Positions 36,089 through 46,321 of a DNA stretch of 64,000 bases are shown one piece after another. The position numbers and the translations under genes are program-made. The first letter of the stretch is position 1. Each line of letters opens with the position of its first letter. The notes under the pieces were generated by a model. That model did not search any database. It saw only the letters and a program-made list of their open reading frames with translations, and was not told the origin of the DNA. The stretch is from Ectopseudomonas mendocina (GTDB lineage Bacteria > Pseudomonadota > Gammaproteobacteria > Pseudomonadales > Pseudomonadaceae): NCBI RefSeq assembly GCF_007049795.1, contig NZ_SCFY01000005.1:124001-188000 (forward strand). Direction: 5' to 3'.

Positions 36089-36875
36089 TCAATCCCAGTG
36101 CGGCGCGAAGCCCGGGTTGGCGACGCGCTCGCCACGCTCCAGAGCCTCGATTGCAGCCATGTCTTCGGTGCTCAAACGCAGCTCGGCGGCGACCAGGTTG
36201 GCGGCCAGATTGTCGCGCTTGGTCGAGGACGGAATCACCGCATAACCCTGCTGCAGCGACCAGGCCAGGGCCACCTGCGCAGGGCTGACGCCATGGCTAG
36301 CGGCAATGCGCTGGATCACCGGCTCGGCCAGCACCTTGCCGTAGGCCAGCGGCATGTAGGCGGTGAGGTGGATGCCCTGCTGCCGGGCGAATTCCACCAG
36401 CTTGCGGTTCTGCAGCAGCGGATGGATTTCCACCTGGTTGGTGGTGATCTCTTCCACACCCACCGCATCGATGGCCTCGCGTAGCTGGGCGATGGTGAAG
36501 TTGGACACACCGATGGCCGCGGTCAGACCTTGGCGTTTGGCCTCGAGCAGCTCGCCCAGATACTGCGCCACGGGAATCTCGTCGTTCGGCGACGGCCAGT
36601 GGCCGTTCCAGGCCCAGCCGCTGCAGGCTCTCACGCAGGCTGGGGATAACCCGGCCACTGCCGAGGTTCTCGGTCCACACCTTGGTGGTGACGAACAGCT
36701 CGTCACGCGCCACGCCGCTGTCGGCAATGGCCTGGCCGACCTCGCCCTCGTTGCCGTAGATCTGCGCCGTGTCGACATGCCGGTAACCCAGCTCGAGGCC
36801 GGTGCGTACCGAGTCGATGGCGACCTGATCCTTGAGGCGGAAAGTGCCAAGACCGAAGGGGGGAATGAACTTCAT
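36089..36875 (-). pseudogene. dkgB: Aldo/keto reductase, DkgB-like, frameshifted
   Basis: The 5' part reads [20 protein letters not shown] through [16 protein letters not shown] to [14 protein letters not shown] in one frame. The rest continues in another frame from [20 protein letters not shown] through [14 protein letters not shown] and VIPSSTKRDNLAANL to a normal end at 36089. Intact relatives have about six residues (VDLxLI type) before HWPSP; these are missing, so a deletion of about 17 bases near 36602-36606 explains the shift. Catalytic Asp and Tyr are kept, the Lys/His pair region is hit. In E. coli dkgB is divergent from the LysR gene yafC, and a LysR gene sits here likewise. Confidence 0.85.
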
Positions 36876-37074
36876 GAAGATCTCCTCATAGCTTGCGAAG
36901 CGCTGGCCGAGCATGGGCCGGAACGGGTACGGAACGATTCGGCCTCGTGGTTCGCGAAAAAGTTGCAGCCCTCTGTCTGACGGCGAGCGGGGGGTTGAGA
37001 GGGAGCAGTATCCGCGCCAGACTCATGCGGAAAAAGCGAACCTCCCAGCAAACACCTTTGACTGAAGCTCAACA

Positions 37075-37968
37075 ATGAAGACCAGCCTGGAAGAAATGCT
37101 CGCCTTCGTCAGCGTGGTCGACAGTGGTTCGATCAGCGCCGCGGCCGAACAGCTCGAACAAACCGCCTCCGGTGTCAGCCGCGCACTGAGCCGTCTGGAG
37201 GAAAAGCTCGGTGTCACCCTGCTACGCCGCACCACCCGGCGCCTGGAGCTGACCGAAGAGGGCGAGGTGTTCCTGGCTCAGGCGCGGCGCATCCTCACCA
37301 GCGTCGAGGAAGCCGAGGAACAGATGACCCTGCGCAGCCAGGCACCAGCAGGGCGTTTGCGAATCAACACCGCCTCGCCGTTTATGCTGCATGCAATCGT
37401 GCCGCTGATCGGCGAATTCCGCGCGCTTTACCCGCAGATCGAACTTGAACTGAACAGCGACGACCGCATCATCGATCTGCTGGAACGGCGCACCGACCTG
37501 GCCATCCGAATCGGCCACCTGCCGGACTCCAGCCTGCACGCCCGGCCGCTGTGTCACAGCTATCGTCGCGTTCTGGCCAGCCCGGAGTACCTAAGCAGGC
37601 ATGGCACACCGCTACGCACCGAAGACCTGCCCGGACACAGCCTGATCGGTTTCACCGAACCCGACAGCCTCAATGAGTGGCCGCTGCGTCATGCCCTTGG
37701 CGAGCGCTGGCGCATTACTCCGAGCCTGCGTGCCTCCAGCGGCGACACCATTCTCGAACTGGCGCTGGCCGGCGAGGGGATGGTGTGCCTGTCGGACTTC
37801 ATGACCGATACCGCTCGCGCCAGCGGCGCGCTGGTGGAGGTGCTGGCCGAACAGCGCGTGGAGGTACGTCAGCCAATCAACGCGGTGTACTACCGCAACA
37901 CCGCGCTGGCGTCGCGCATCACCTGTTTTCTCGATTTCCTCAGCGAGCGGCTGGGCTGCCCGCGCTGA
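37075..37968 (+). CDS. LysR-family regulator, YafC-like
   Basis: A 297-residue LysR protein: MKTSLEEMLAFVSVVDSGSI, the helix-turn-helix AAAEQLEQTASGVSRALSRL and effector domain GRLRINTASPFMLHAIVPLI. It resembles the large YafC/DmlR-like subgroup. It diverges from the broken dkgB-like gene across a 199-base gap, so its usual partner target may be lost. Effector unknown. Confidence 0.9.
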   Translation: MKTSLEEMLAFVSVVDSGSISAAAEQLEQTASGVSRALSRLEEKLGVTLLRRTTRRLELTEEGEVFLAQARRILTSVEEAEEQMTLRSQAPAGRLRINTASPFMLHAIVPLIGEFRALYPQIELELNSDDRIIDLLERRTDLAIRIGHLPDSSLHARPLCHSYRRVLASPEYLSRHGTPLRTEDLPGHSLIGFTEPDSLNEWPLRHALGERWRITPSLRASSGDTILELALAGEGMVCLSDFMTDTARASGALVEVLAEQRVEVRQPINAVYYRNTALASRITCFLDFLSERLGCPR

Positions 37969-37994
37969 ACACCACGACTGAGGAAGATTGACCT

Positions 37995-38016
37995 TAGCCC
38001 GGATTGCATCCGGCTA
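37995..38016. repeat. Small palindrome (also at 21364)
   Basis: TAGCCCGGATTGCATCC followed by GGCTA forms a hairpin, with the same CCCGGATTGCATCC core as at 21364. A dispersed small palindrome placed just after the LysR stop. Confidence 0.65.
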
Positions 38017-38031
38017 CACGACAGCACAACG

Positions 38032-38061
38032 AAAAAGGGCGACTCATCGAGTCGCCCTTTT
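38032..38061. terminator. Bidirectional terminator between LysR and pbpG
   Basis: AAAAAGGGCGACTC and GAGTCGCCCTTTTT form a 14-base stem with a 2- to 4-base loop and T-runs on both strands. It serves the two convergent genes. Confidence 0.93.
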
Positions 38062-38079
38062 TGCATCATTAACTTGAGG

Positions 38080-38982
38080 TCACTGTGCGGCCTGCAGGCT
38101 CCACTCGGCCAGCTTCTGCTGCTTGTAGCTGAGCGCCGCAGCCGGCACCGGAGTGACCTTGCCAGTCTCCATCCAGCGCTTGAGACGGTTGGCGTCGGCC
38201 ATGTGGGTGTACTTGCCGAAGGCGCCGAGTACCACGAACGCCACCGGGCGGTTGGCGATGGTGGTGGCCATCACCAGGCAGCGGCCGGCAGCGTTGGTGA
38301 AGCCGGTCTTGCTCAGGTTGATGTTCCAGTCCGCCTTGCGCACCAACGCGTTGGTGTTGCGAAAGCCCAGGGTGTAGTTGGGCTTGCGGAAGGCCACGGT
38401 GGCTTCGGAGTCGGTGCTGAACTGGTGAATCAACGCATACTGGTTGGCCGCCTTGACCATCAGCGCCAGGTCGCGCGCGGTGGCGACATTCAGTTCGGAC
38501 AGGCCGGTGGGCTCGACGAAATGGCTGTTGTGCATGCCCAGTGCCTTGGCCTTGGCGTTCATCGCCGCAACGAAGGCACCATGGCCGCCCGGGTAATGGT
38601 GCGCAAGGCTGGCGGCGGCGCGGTTCTCCGAAGACATCAGCGCCAGGTGCAGCATCTCGCGGCGGGTGATCTCGCTGCCGATGCGCACGCGGGAGAACAC
38701 GCCCTGCATCTCATGGGTGTCGCGGATGGTGATCGGCAGCACCTCGTCCAACGGCAGCTTGGCATCGAGCACCACCATGGCGGTCATCAGCTTGGTGACC
38801 GAGGCGACCGGCAGGCGCAGATCCGGATTACTGGAATAGAGCTCCTGGCCAGTCTTCAGGTCGATCAGCAATGCGCTACCAGCGGCCAGCTCCTGCTTCG
38901 GCTGGGCCGGCGCGGCCTGGAGGTTCGAAACAACAAGGCTGCCGCACAGCAGCAGGCCCAAAATCGAATGACGGAGTTTCAC
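38080..38982 (-). CDS. pbpG: D-alanyl-D-alanine endopeptidase (PBP7)
   Basis: A 300-residue periplasmic serine peptidase that cuts peptidoglycan cross-links. Signal peptide to about residue 23 (SNLQAAPA). Penicillin-binding motifs are in order: SVTK ([12 protein letters not shown]), SEN ([12 protein letters not shown], SxN) and KTG ([14 protein letters not shown]). Length fits PbpG rather than DacA. Transcribed alone. Confidence 0.95.
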   Translation of the reverse strand: MKLRHSILGLLLCGSLVVSNLQAAPAQPKQELAAGSALLIDLKTGQELYSSNPDLRLPVASVTKLMTAMVVLDAKLPLDEVLPITIRDTHEMQGVFSRVRIGSEITRREMLHLALMSSENRAAASLAHHYPGGHGAFVAAMNAKAKALGMHNSHFVEPTGLSELNVATARDLALMVKAANQYALIHQFSTDSEATVAFRKPNYTLGFRNTNALVRKADWNINLSKTGFTNAAGRCLVMATTIANRPVAFVVLGAFGKYTHMADANRLKRWMETGKVTPVPAAALSYKQQKLAEWSLQAAQ

Positions 38983-39095
38983 GGTTCACTTCACCGGTTG
39001 GAGTGTGGGGGCCGCTGGCAGGTGATAAAAACGACCGGCTAGAGCGGCGGCGAACAGTATAGAGACTCACGTCTCGCTGTTGCAGTATGGCCCGA

Positions 39096-40016
39096 TCAAA
39101 CGCTCGCTGGCGACGAATCCAGCTCGGCCTGCAACCAGTCGACGAAACGCGCGGTCAGGCGCTGACGACGCTTGCGCTCGGGTAGTACCAGGTAATAGCC
39201 AAGTGCCGAATGCGCCTCGGCATCACCCAGACGACAGAGCAGCCCCTGAGCCAGAAGTTCATCCACCAGGTGGCGCCAGCCGATGGCCACGCCTTGCCCC
39301 GCGATGGCGGCCTGGATCAGCAGGGTGTAGTTGTCGAAGCGTAACGCACCGGGTGTAGGCAGGCTGGCGATACCCAGCGCGCGAAACAGACCATCCCAGT
39401 CGAACCAGCGCGAACGGTGCTCGGGGCGCAGGTGCAGCAGCGGCAGGTCGACCAGCGCTGAGATCGGCAACGGCGGCTGGCGCTCGCCGAGCAGGCGCGG
39501 GCTGCACACCGGGAACACCTCCTCGCGAAACAGCAGGTGTGCCTCGCCGTGCTTGAAACGACCGTCACCGAAGCGGATCGCCACGTCGATGTCGCTGGGT
39601 ACCGTGGCCGGGTCACGCTCGCTGGTGATCAGGCTGACGTCCACCTCCGGGTACAGCCGATTGAAGCGCTGCAGGCGTGGCATCAACCAGTAAGCGGCGA
39701 AGGCGAAGTCGGTGGCCACCTGCAGCACCTCATGCTGCTGCCGTGCGGTGACGGCGACGAGCCCGGCATCGAGGCTGGCCAGTCCCTCCTGCACATGGGC
39801 CAGCAACAGCTCACCGGCTTCGGTCAGCACGATCCCGCGATAGACGCGGTCGAACAGGCGCGTGGCCAGTTGCTGCTCCAGACGCTTGATCTGCTGGCTG
39901 ATAGCCGGCTGGCTACTGCCCAGTTCGCTGGCGGCGGCGGTGAAACTGAGCTGGCGCGCGGCCGACTCGAACACCCGCAGCGCGTCGAGCGATAGTCCAT
40001 CGATGGCTTTAAACAT
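39096..40016 (-). CDS. LysR-family regulator of choline-sulfate genes
   Basis: A 306-residue LysR protein divergent from betC: LDALRVFESAARQLSFTAAA, SSQPAISQQIKRLEQQL (helix-turn-helix), LFDRVYRGIVLTEAG, and the effector domain VATDFAFAAYWLMPRLQRF. Sequence type and position match the choline-sulfate utilisation regulator of other pseudomonads (PA0032-like). A 15-base palindrome covers its start codon, suggesting autoregulation. Confidence 0.88.
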   Translation of the reverse strand: MFKAIDGLSLDALRVFESAARQLSFTAAASELGSSQPAISQQIKRLEQQLATRLFDRVYRGIVLTEAGELLLAHVQEGLASLDAGLVAVTARQQHEVLQVATDFAFAAYWLMPRLQRFNRLYPEVDVSLITSERDPATVPSDIDVAIRFGDGRFKHGEAHLLFREEVFPVCSPRLLGERQPPLPISALVDLPLLHLRPEHRSRWFDWDGLFRALGIASLPTPGALRFDNYTLLIQAAIAGQGVAIGWRHLVDELLAQGLLCRLGDAEAHSALGYYLVLPERKRRQRLTARFVDWLQAELDSSPASV

Positions 40017-40029
40017 AAGCTCTGCTTAT
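40015..40029. promoter_or_regulatory. Candidate LysR operator between regulator and betC
   Basis: ATAAGC-TCT-GCTTAT is a perfect inverted repeat that starts inside the regulator's ATG (39's complement at 40014-40016). It fits the T-N11-A form of LysR sites (T at 40017, A at 40028 region). It lies about 100 bases upstream of betC. Confidence 0.5.
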
Positions 40030-40129
40030 CCGAGGCATGTTTCGCAGCCGGGTTTACCCTGCCGCCGTTCTACCGGAATCATGGTGCCCGCACTGTCGCA
40101 TAAACCAACAGTATGGAATACCCGCCACC

Positions 40130-41638
40130 ATGAAGCGCCCGAACATCCTCTTCATCATGGCCGACCAGATGGCCGCGCCGATCCTGCCGCTGCACGATGC
40201 CGCCTCGCCGGTGCAGATGCCCAACCTGATGAAGCTGGCCGAGCAGGCCGTGGTGTTCGACTCAGCCTACTGCAACAGCCCGCTCTGTGCGCCGTCGCGC
40301 TTCACCCTAGTCAGCGGGCGGCTACCATCGAAGATCGGCGCCTACGACAATGCCGCCGATTTCCCCGCCGACGTACCGACCTATGCCCATTACCTGCGCC
40401 GCCTCGGCTACCGCACCGCGCTGTCGGGAAAGATGCACTTCTGCGGCCCGGACCAGCTGCACGGTTACGAGGAGCGCCTGACCAGCGACATCTACCCGGC
40501 CGACTACGGCTGGGCGGTGAACTGGGACGAGCCGGAGGTGCGCGCCAGCTGGTACCACAACATGTCCTCGGTGCTGCAGGCCGGCCCCTGCGTACGCAGC
40601 AACCAGCTGGATTTCGACGAGGAGGTGGTGTTCAAGGCGCGCCAGTACCTCTACGACCATGTGCGCATGACACCGGATCAGCCGTTCTGTCTGACGGTGT
40701 CGATGACCCACCCGCACGACCCCTACACCATCCCGCGCGAATACTGGGATCGCTACGAAGACGTGGACATTCCTCTACCGCGCCAACACCTCGAGCAGGC
40801 CGAGCAGGACCCGCACTCGCAGCGCATCCTCAAGGTCATCGACCTGTGGGACAAGCCGCTGCCCGAGGACAAGATTCGCGACGCCCGCCGCGCCTATTTC
40901 GGCGCCTGCAGTTACATCGACGACAACATCGGCAAGCTGTTGAAGACCCTGGAAGAGTGCGGCCTGGCGGAGGACACCCTGATCGTTTTCTCCGGCGACC
41001 ACGGCGACATGCTGGGTGAGCGCGGCCTCTGGTACAAGATGCACTGGTTCGAGATGTCCGCACGCGTGCCGCTGCTGGTGCACGCGCCGAAGCGCTTCGC
41101 CGCGCATCGGGTCAGCCAGTCCGTCTCCACTCTCGATCTGCTGCCAACACTGGTTGAGCTGGCCGGCGGCCAGGTCGAGCAGGGGCTGGAGCTGGAGGGC
41201 CACTCGCTGTTGCCGCACCTGCAGGGCAAGGGCGGCCACGATGAAGTACTCGGCGAATACATGGCCGAAGGCACGGTAAGCCCGCTGATGATGATTCGCC
41301 GCGGCCCTTGGAAATTCGTCTACTCCGAGCAGGACCCGCTGCTGCTGTTCAACCTCGACAGCGACCCGCAGGAGCGCCGCAACCTCGCCAACTGCAGTGA
41401 GCACAAAGGCATCCTCGCAGGCTTCCTGGCAGAGGCCCGCGAGCGCTGGGACATCCCGGCCATCCACGCCGCCACCCTGGCCAGCCAGCGCCGCCGCCGA
41501 TTTGTCGCAGAGGCCCTGAGCCAGGGCAAATTGACCAGTTGGGATCACCAGCCAATGGTCGACGCCAGCCAGCAGTACATGCGCAACCATATCGATCTCG
41601 ATGACCTGGAGCGTCGCGCCCGTTTTCCCCAGGTATGA
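40130..41638 (+). CDS. betC: Choline-sulfatase
   Basis: A 502-residue type I sulfatase that hydrolyses choline-O-sulfate to choline and sulfate. The signature CAPSRFTLVSG carries the cysteine (residue 53) that becomes formylglycine. Metal ligands are in FIMADQM and FSGDHGDMLGE; TMTHPHDPYT-like VSMTHPHDPY and the C-terminal sulfatase tail (DLERRARFPQV) match BetC. The ATG at 40130 begins the family N-terminus MKRPNILFIMADQ. First gene of a probable betC-choX-sulP operon. Confidence 0.96.
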   Translation: MKRPNILFIMADQMAAPILPLHDAASPVQMPNLMKLAEQAVVFDSAYCNSPLCAPSRFTLVSGRLPSKIGAYDNAADFPADVPTYAHYLRRLGYRTALSGKMHFCGPDQLHGYEERLTSDIYPADYGWAVNWDEPEVRASWYHNMSSVLQAGPCVRSNQLDFDEEVVFKARQYLYDHVRMTPDQPFCLTVSMTHPHDPYTIPREYWDRYEDVDIPLPRQHLEQAEQDPHSQRILKVIDLWDKPLPEDKIRDARRAYFGACSYIDDNIGKLLKTLEECGLAEDTLIVFSGDHGDMLGERGLWYKMHWFEMSARVPLLVHAPKRFAAHRVSQSVSTLDLLPTLVELAGGQVEQGLELEGHSLLPHLQGKGGHDEVLGEYMAEGTVSPLMMIRRGPWKFVYSEQDPLLLFNLDSDPQERRNLANCSEHKGILAGFLAEARERWDIPAIHAATLASQRRRRFVAEALSQGKLTSWDHQPMVDASQQYMRNHIDLDDLERRARFPQV

Positions 41639-41687
41639 ACCTTTACCGACTGCCGCCCCCAAAACAGAAGAAAAAAGGAGAGACGCC

Positions 41688-42608
41688 ATGAACCGATTCA
41701 GCGTGCTACTACTCACCGCAGCGCTCACCAGTGCCGGCAACGTCTGGGCCGAGGACGCCGCCTGCGCCACGGTCAAGCTGGGTGACCCGGGCTGGAGCGA
41801 CATCGCCGTGACCAACGGCATCGCCAGCTTCCTGCTCGACGGCCTGGGCTATAAAGCGGAAAGCCAGACCCTGGCCGTGCCGATCATCTTCGCCGGCCTG
41901 CAGAAGGGCCAAGTCGACGTCTTCCTCGGCAACTGGATGCCGGCGCAGCAGAGCAACTACGACAAGTTCGTCGCCAGCGGCGAGGTGGACAAACTGGCGC
42001 AGAACCTCGCAGGCACCGAGTACACCCTGGCGGTCCCGACCTATGCCTATGAGGCCGGGGTGAAGACCTTCGCCGATCTGGACAAGCATGCCGACAAGTT
42101 CGGCAAGAAACTCTACGGCATCGCCTCCGGCTCGCCGGCCAACGAGTCGATCAAGCAGATGATCGCCGCCGACGAGTTCGGCCTGGGTGACTGGAAGCTG
42201 GTGGAGTCCAGCGAACAGGCGATGCTGGTGCAGGTCGGCCGCGCGGTGAAACGCGATCAGTTCGTGGTATTCCTCGGCTGGACCCCGCACCCGATGAACG
42301 TGCAGTACGACATGAAGTACCTGAAAGGCGGCGAGAAATATTTCGGCGACAGCGGCGAGGTCAACACCCTGGCACGCAAGGGCTACGCCGCGCAGTGCCC
42401 CAACGTCGGCAAGCTGCTGAGCAACCTGACTTTCACCCAGGAGATGGAGAACAGCATCATGGATCAGGTGCTGAACAAGCAGGCCAGCAACGACGCCGCG
42501 ATCAAGGCCTGGCTGCAGGCCAACCCGCAGGTACTCGATGGCTGGCTGCAGGGCGTCACCACCCGCGACGGTGGCGACGGTCTGGCCGCCGTGAAGGCGC
42601 GGCTTTGA
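41688..42608 (+). CDS. choX: Choline/betaine ABC-type substrate-binding protein (ChoX family)
   Basis: A 306-residue periplasmic protein with signal peptide (to VWAEDA, about 22). The aromatic cage that holds the trimethylammonium group in ChoX is visible: GDPGWSDIAV, LGNWMP, EYTLAVPTYAY and FLGWTPHPMN. Two cysteines (ACATV, QCPNVGK) may form a disulfide. It binds choline, and here perhaps choline sulfate. AAAAAAGGAG precedes the ATG. No ABC permease or ATPase is nearby, so it must share one encoded elsewhere. Confidence 0.92.
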   Translation: MNRFSVLLLTAALTSAGNVWAEDAACATVKLGDPGWSDIAVTNGIASFLLDGLGYKAESQTLAVPIIFAGLQKGQVDVFLGNWMPAQQSNYDKFVASGEVDKLAQNLAGTEYTLAVPTYAYEAGVKTFADLDKHADKFGKKLYGIASGSPANESIKQMIAADEFGLGDWKLVESSEQAMLVQVGRAVKRDQFVVFLGWTPHPMNVQYDMKYLKGGEKYFGDSGEVNTLARKGYAAQCPNVGKLLSNLTFTQEMENSIMDQVLNKQASNDAAIKAWLQANPQVLDGWLQGVTTRDGGDGLAAVKARL

Positions 42609-42666
42609 ATTAACCGCGGCAAGTGAGTAGGGTGGAGTCGCCCGCGGCCCACCCTCGACTCAAATC

Positions 42667-44238
42667 ATGCGCCTACCTGACCGACAGACCCTGCTGCCGT
42701 TTCTCCGCTGGTTGCCTGGCATCAGCCGCAAGACCCTCGGCAACGACCTGCTGGTAGGCCTGACCGGTGCCATCCTGGCCCTGCCGCAGTCGCTGGCCTA
42801 CGCGCTGATTGCCGGCCTGCCCGCCGAATACGGCCTGTACGCCGCCATCGTGCCGGTGATCATCGCCTGTCTGTGGGGCTCGTCCTGGCACCTGATCTGC
42901 GGGCCGACCGCCGCCATCTCCATCGTCCTGTTCACCAGCGTCAGCCCCATGGCGCGCATCGGCAGCGACGAATTCATCGCCCTGATCCTGCTGCTGACCT
43001 TTCTCGCCGGGCTGTTCCAGTGGCTGCTTGGCCTGCTGCGCTTTGGCGCCCTGGTGAACTTCGTCTCGCAGTCGGTGGTGCTCGGCTTCACTCTTGGCGC
43101 GGCGCTGGTGATTGCCATCGGGCAGATGCCCAATCTGCTCGGCGTCGAAGTCGCCAGCCAGCCCACGGCGCTGACCAGCCTGCTGCAGATCGGTCAGCAC
43201 CTGCCCGAGGCGCACTGGCCCAGCGCGGCCCTGGCCGCCTTTACCCTGCTGCTCAGCCTGATGGTGCGGCAGCTCTGGCCAAAGTTGCCGGCGCTGCTGA
43301 TCGGCCTGGTCTGCGGCAGCCTGCTGACCTGGTTGCTGCCGGTACGTTTCACCGCTGACATCGCCCTGGTGGCGCCGTTCGAAGGTGGCCTGCCGCCTTT
43401 GACCCTGCTGAGCTTCGACCTCGACGACGTGTTGCGCCTGCTACCGGCAGCGGTGGCCTGCGGCATGCTCGGGCTGGTCACCAGCCTGTCCATCGCCCGC
43501 GCGCTGGCGGTGAAATCGCACCAGTTCCTCGATGCCAACCAGGAAGTACGCGCCCAGGGCCTGTCGAACATGCTCGGCCCATGGTTCTCCGCCTCGCTGT
43601 CGGCCGGTTCCTTCACCCGCTCGGCACTGAATCTGCAGGCCGGCGCACGTACGCCGCTGGCTGGGGTGTTCTCGGCGCTCTTGGTAGCACTGTTCGCGGT
43701 GTTCGGTGCAGCACTGCTGACGCATATCCCGTTGCCGGTGATGGCCGCCGGTATCCTGCTGATTTGCTGGGGCCTAGTGGATCTGCCGGCGATCCGTGCA
43801 CTGCGCAAGGTCAGCCGCGCCGAGTTCATGGTGATGCTGCTGACCTTCACCGCCACCCTGGTGCTGGAGCTGCAGACGGCGATTTATGCCGGTGTGCTGG
43901 CCTCGCTGTTCTTCTACCTCAAGCGCACCTCGCAGCCACGCGTACGCCTGTGGCATGACGGCGATGACGAGGTGCTGCGCATCGACGGCTCGATCTTCTT
44001 CGGCGCCTGCCAGTACATCCAGCAATTGCTGCAGCGCAGCCGCGGACAGCGCCTGGTAATCGACGCGCGGCACATCAACTTCATCGACTACGCAGGCGTG
44101 GAAATGCTGCACCAGGAGGCGCGCCGCCTGCAGGCGCTAAAACGCAGCCTGGTGCTGCGCCAGGCACGGCCGCAGGTGGTGGAGGAAATCCTCAAGCTGG
44201 AGGGCGCCGAGCGCTGCCCGGTGTTGTTCGAGGATTGA
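42667..44238 (+). CDS. SulP-family sulfate permease with STAS domain
   Basis: A 523-residue SulP transporter: DLLVGLTGAILALPQSLAYA (with the PQ motif), GLYAAIVPVI, GPTAAISIVLFTSVSP, and FSASLSAGSFTRSALNLQAG; C-terminal STAS domain with VIDARHINFIDYAGVEML. Placed 58 bases after choX in the choline-sulfate locus, as in P. aeruginosa. It may export the sulfate released by BetC, import sulfate, or import choline sulfate. No ribosome binding site is evident before the ATG. Confidence 0.92.
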   Translation: MRLPDRQTLLPFLRWLPGISRKTLGNDLLVGLTGAILALPQSLAYALIAGLPAEYGLYAAIVPVIIACLWGSSWHLICGPTAAISIVLFTSVSPMARIGSDEFIALILLLTFLAGLFQWLLGLLRFGALVNFVSQSVVLGFTLGAALVIAIGQMPNLLGVEVASQPTALTSLLQIGQHLPEAHWPSAALAAFTLLLSLMVRQLWPKLPALLIGLVCGSLLTWLLPVRFTADIALVAPFEGGLPPLTLLSFDLDDVLRLLPAAVACGMLGLVTSLSIARALAVKSHQFLDANQEVRAQGLSNMLGPWFSASLSAGSFTRSALNLQAGARTPLAGVFSALLVALFAVFGAALLTHIPLPVMAAGILLICWGLVDLPAIRALRKVSRAEFMVMLLTFTATLVLELQTAIYAGVLASLFFYLKRTSQPRVRLWHDGDDEVLRIDGSIFFGACQYIQQLLQRSRGQRLVIDARHINFIDYAGVEMLHQEARRLQALKRSLVLRQARPQVVEEILKLEGAERCPVLFED

Positions 44239-44293
44239 GTGACCTGCGCCACAGCCAGCCGTAGGGTGGCGCTCATCACGAGCTATGGGAGAT

Positions 44294-45115
44294 TCAGCCG
44301 GCCAGTTGACGACGCAGCTCGGCCAGCACCGGCGCAGTGTCCGGGCGTGCGCCGCGCCACAGTTCGAACGCCTCGGCGGCCTGCTCGACCAGCATGCCTA
44401 GGCCGTCCAGGCAGCGCACCGCGCCCTGCTCGGCGGCCCAGCGGTTGAAGGCGGTCGGTTCCTTGGCGTACATCATGTCGTAGCAGAGGGTATGGCCGGG
44501 CTGGATCAGGCTCGGCGCAATAGGTGGCAACTCACCGCCGAGACTGGCGGAAGTGCCGTTGACGATCAGGTCCACCGGCGCATCGATCCAGTCAAAGCCA
44601 GCGGCGACCAGCGGGCCGAGATCGGCGAATTCACGCACCAGTTGTTCGGCCTTGGCCACGGTACGGTTGGCGATCACCAGCACGGCCGGTTGCTGCGCCA
44701 GGAAGGGTTCGAGCACGCCACGCACAGCGCCCCCGGCACCGAGCAGCAACACGCGCTTGCCCGCCATGCTGAAACCGGCGTTGTCCTGCAGGTCGCGGGT
44801 GAGGCCGGCACCATCGGTGTTGTCACCCAGCAGGCGACCGTCCTCGAGTTTCTTCAGGGTATTCACCGCGCCAGCGCGGCGCGCACGCTCGGTGAGTGCG
44901 TCGCAGAGGCGGAAGGCCTCCTCCTTGAACGGCACGGTGACGTTGCCGCCCAGGCCGTCGGCGAAAAAGGCGCGGGCATTGCCAGTGAAATCGTCCAGCG
45001 GAGCCAGGCGTGCCTGGTAGTCGAGCACCTGGCCAGTCTGCTTGGCGAACAGGCGGTGGATCAGCGGTGATTTGCTGTGGCCGATGGGGTTGCCGAAGAC
45101 GCAGTAGCGGTCCAT
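44294..45115 (-). CDS. aroE: Shikimate dehydrogenase
   Basis: A 273-residue NADP enzyme that reduces 3-dehydroshikimate. Substrate motifs are [12 protein letters not shown] and [11 protein letters not shown] (catalytic lysine), with GDNTDGAGL; the NADP loop is [10 protein letters not shown] and NRT follows. [14 protein letters not shown] and [13 protein letters not shown] complete it. Fourth in the hemF-aroE order known from P. aeruginosa; 144 bases of repeat DNA separate it from hemF. Confidence 0.97.
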   Translation of the reverse strand: MDRYCVFGNPIGHSKSPLIHRLFAKQTGQVLDYQARLAPLDDFTGNARAFFADGLGGNVTVPFKEEAFRLCDALTERARRAGAVNTLKKLEDGRLLGDNTDGAGLTRDLQDNAGFSMAGKRVLLLGAGGAVRGVLEPFLAQQPAVLVIANRTVAKAEQLVREFADLGPLVAAGFDWIDAPVDLIVNGTSASLGGELPPIAPSLIQPGHTLCYDMMYAKEPTAFNRWAAEQGAVRCLDGLGMLVEQAAEAFELWRGARPDTAPVLAELRRQLAG

Positions 45116-45158
45116 GGAAAGTCCTGTAACGGTAGAAATCTACGAAACTGACGCCGTC

Positions 45159-45245
45159 CTGTAGAAGCCCCACCTCGGGGCGAAGCCTTTGCTTCGCCGC
45201 GGTAGCACACGCCGCCGTCATTCGCTGCGAGGCGCAGCTCCTACA
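45159..45245. repeat. REP-like repeat between hemF and aroE
   Basis: The segment begins CTGTAGAAGC and ends GCTCCTACA, weakly inverted ends of the GTAGGAG type, and contains the strong hairpin GCGAAGC-CTTT-GCTTCGC at 45180-45197. It may act on mRNA stability between the two genes. No gene lies in this gap. Confidence 0.6.
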
Positions 45246-45259
45246 AGAGAGAATGGAAG

Positions 45260-46258
<999 letters not shown>

Positions 46259-46321
46259 TCAGGACGATTGGATAGAGCCTTTCGCCGCATGCAGCGGCTC
46301 CAAACCAATAAGGAATCCGAG

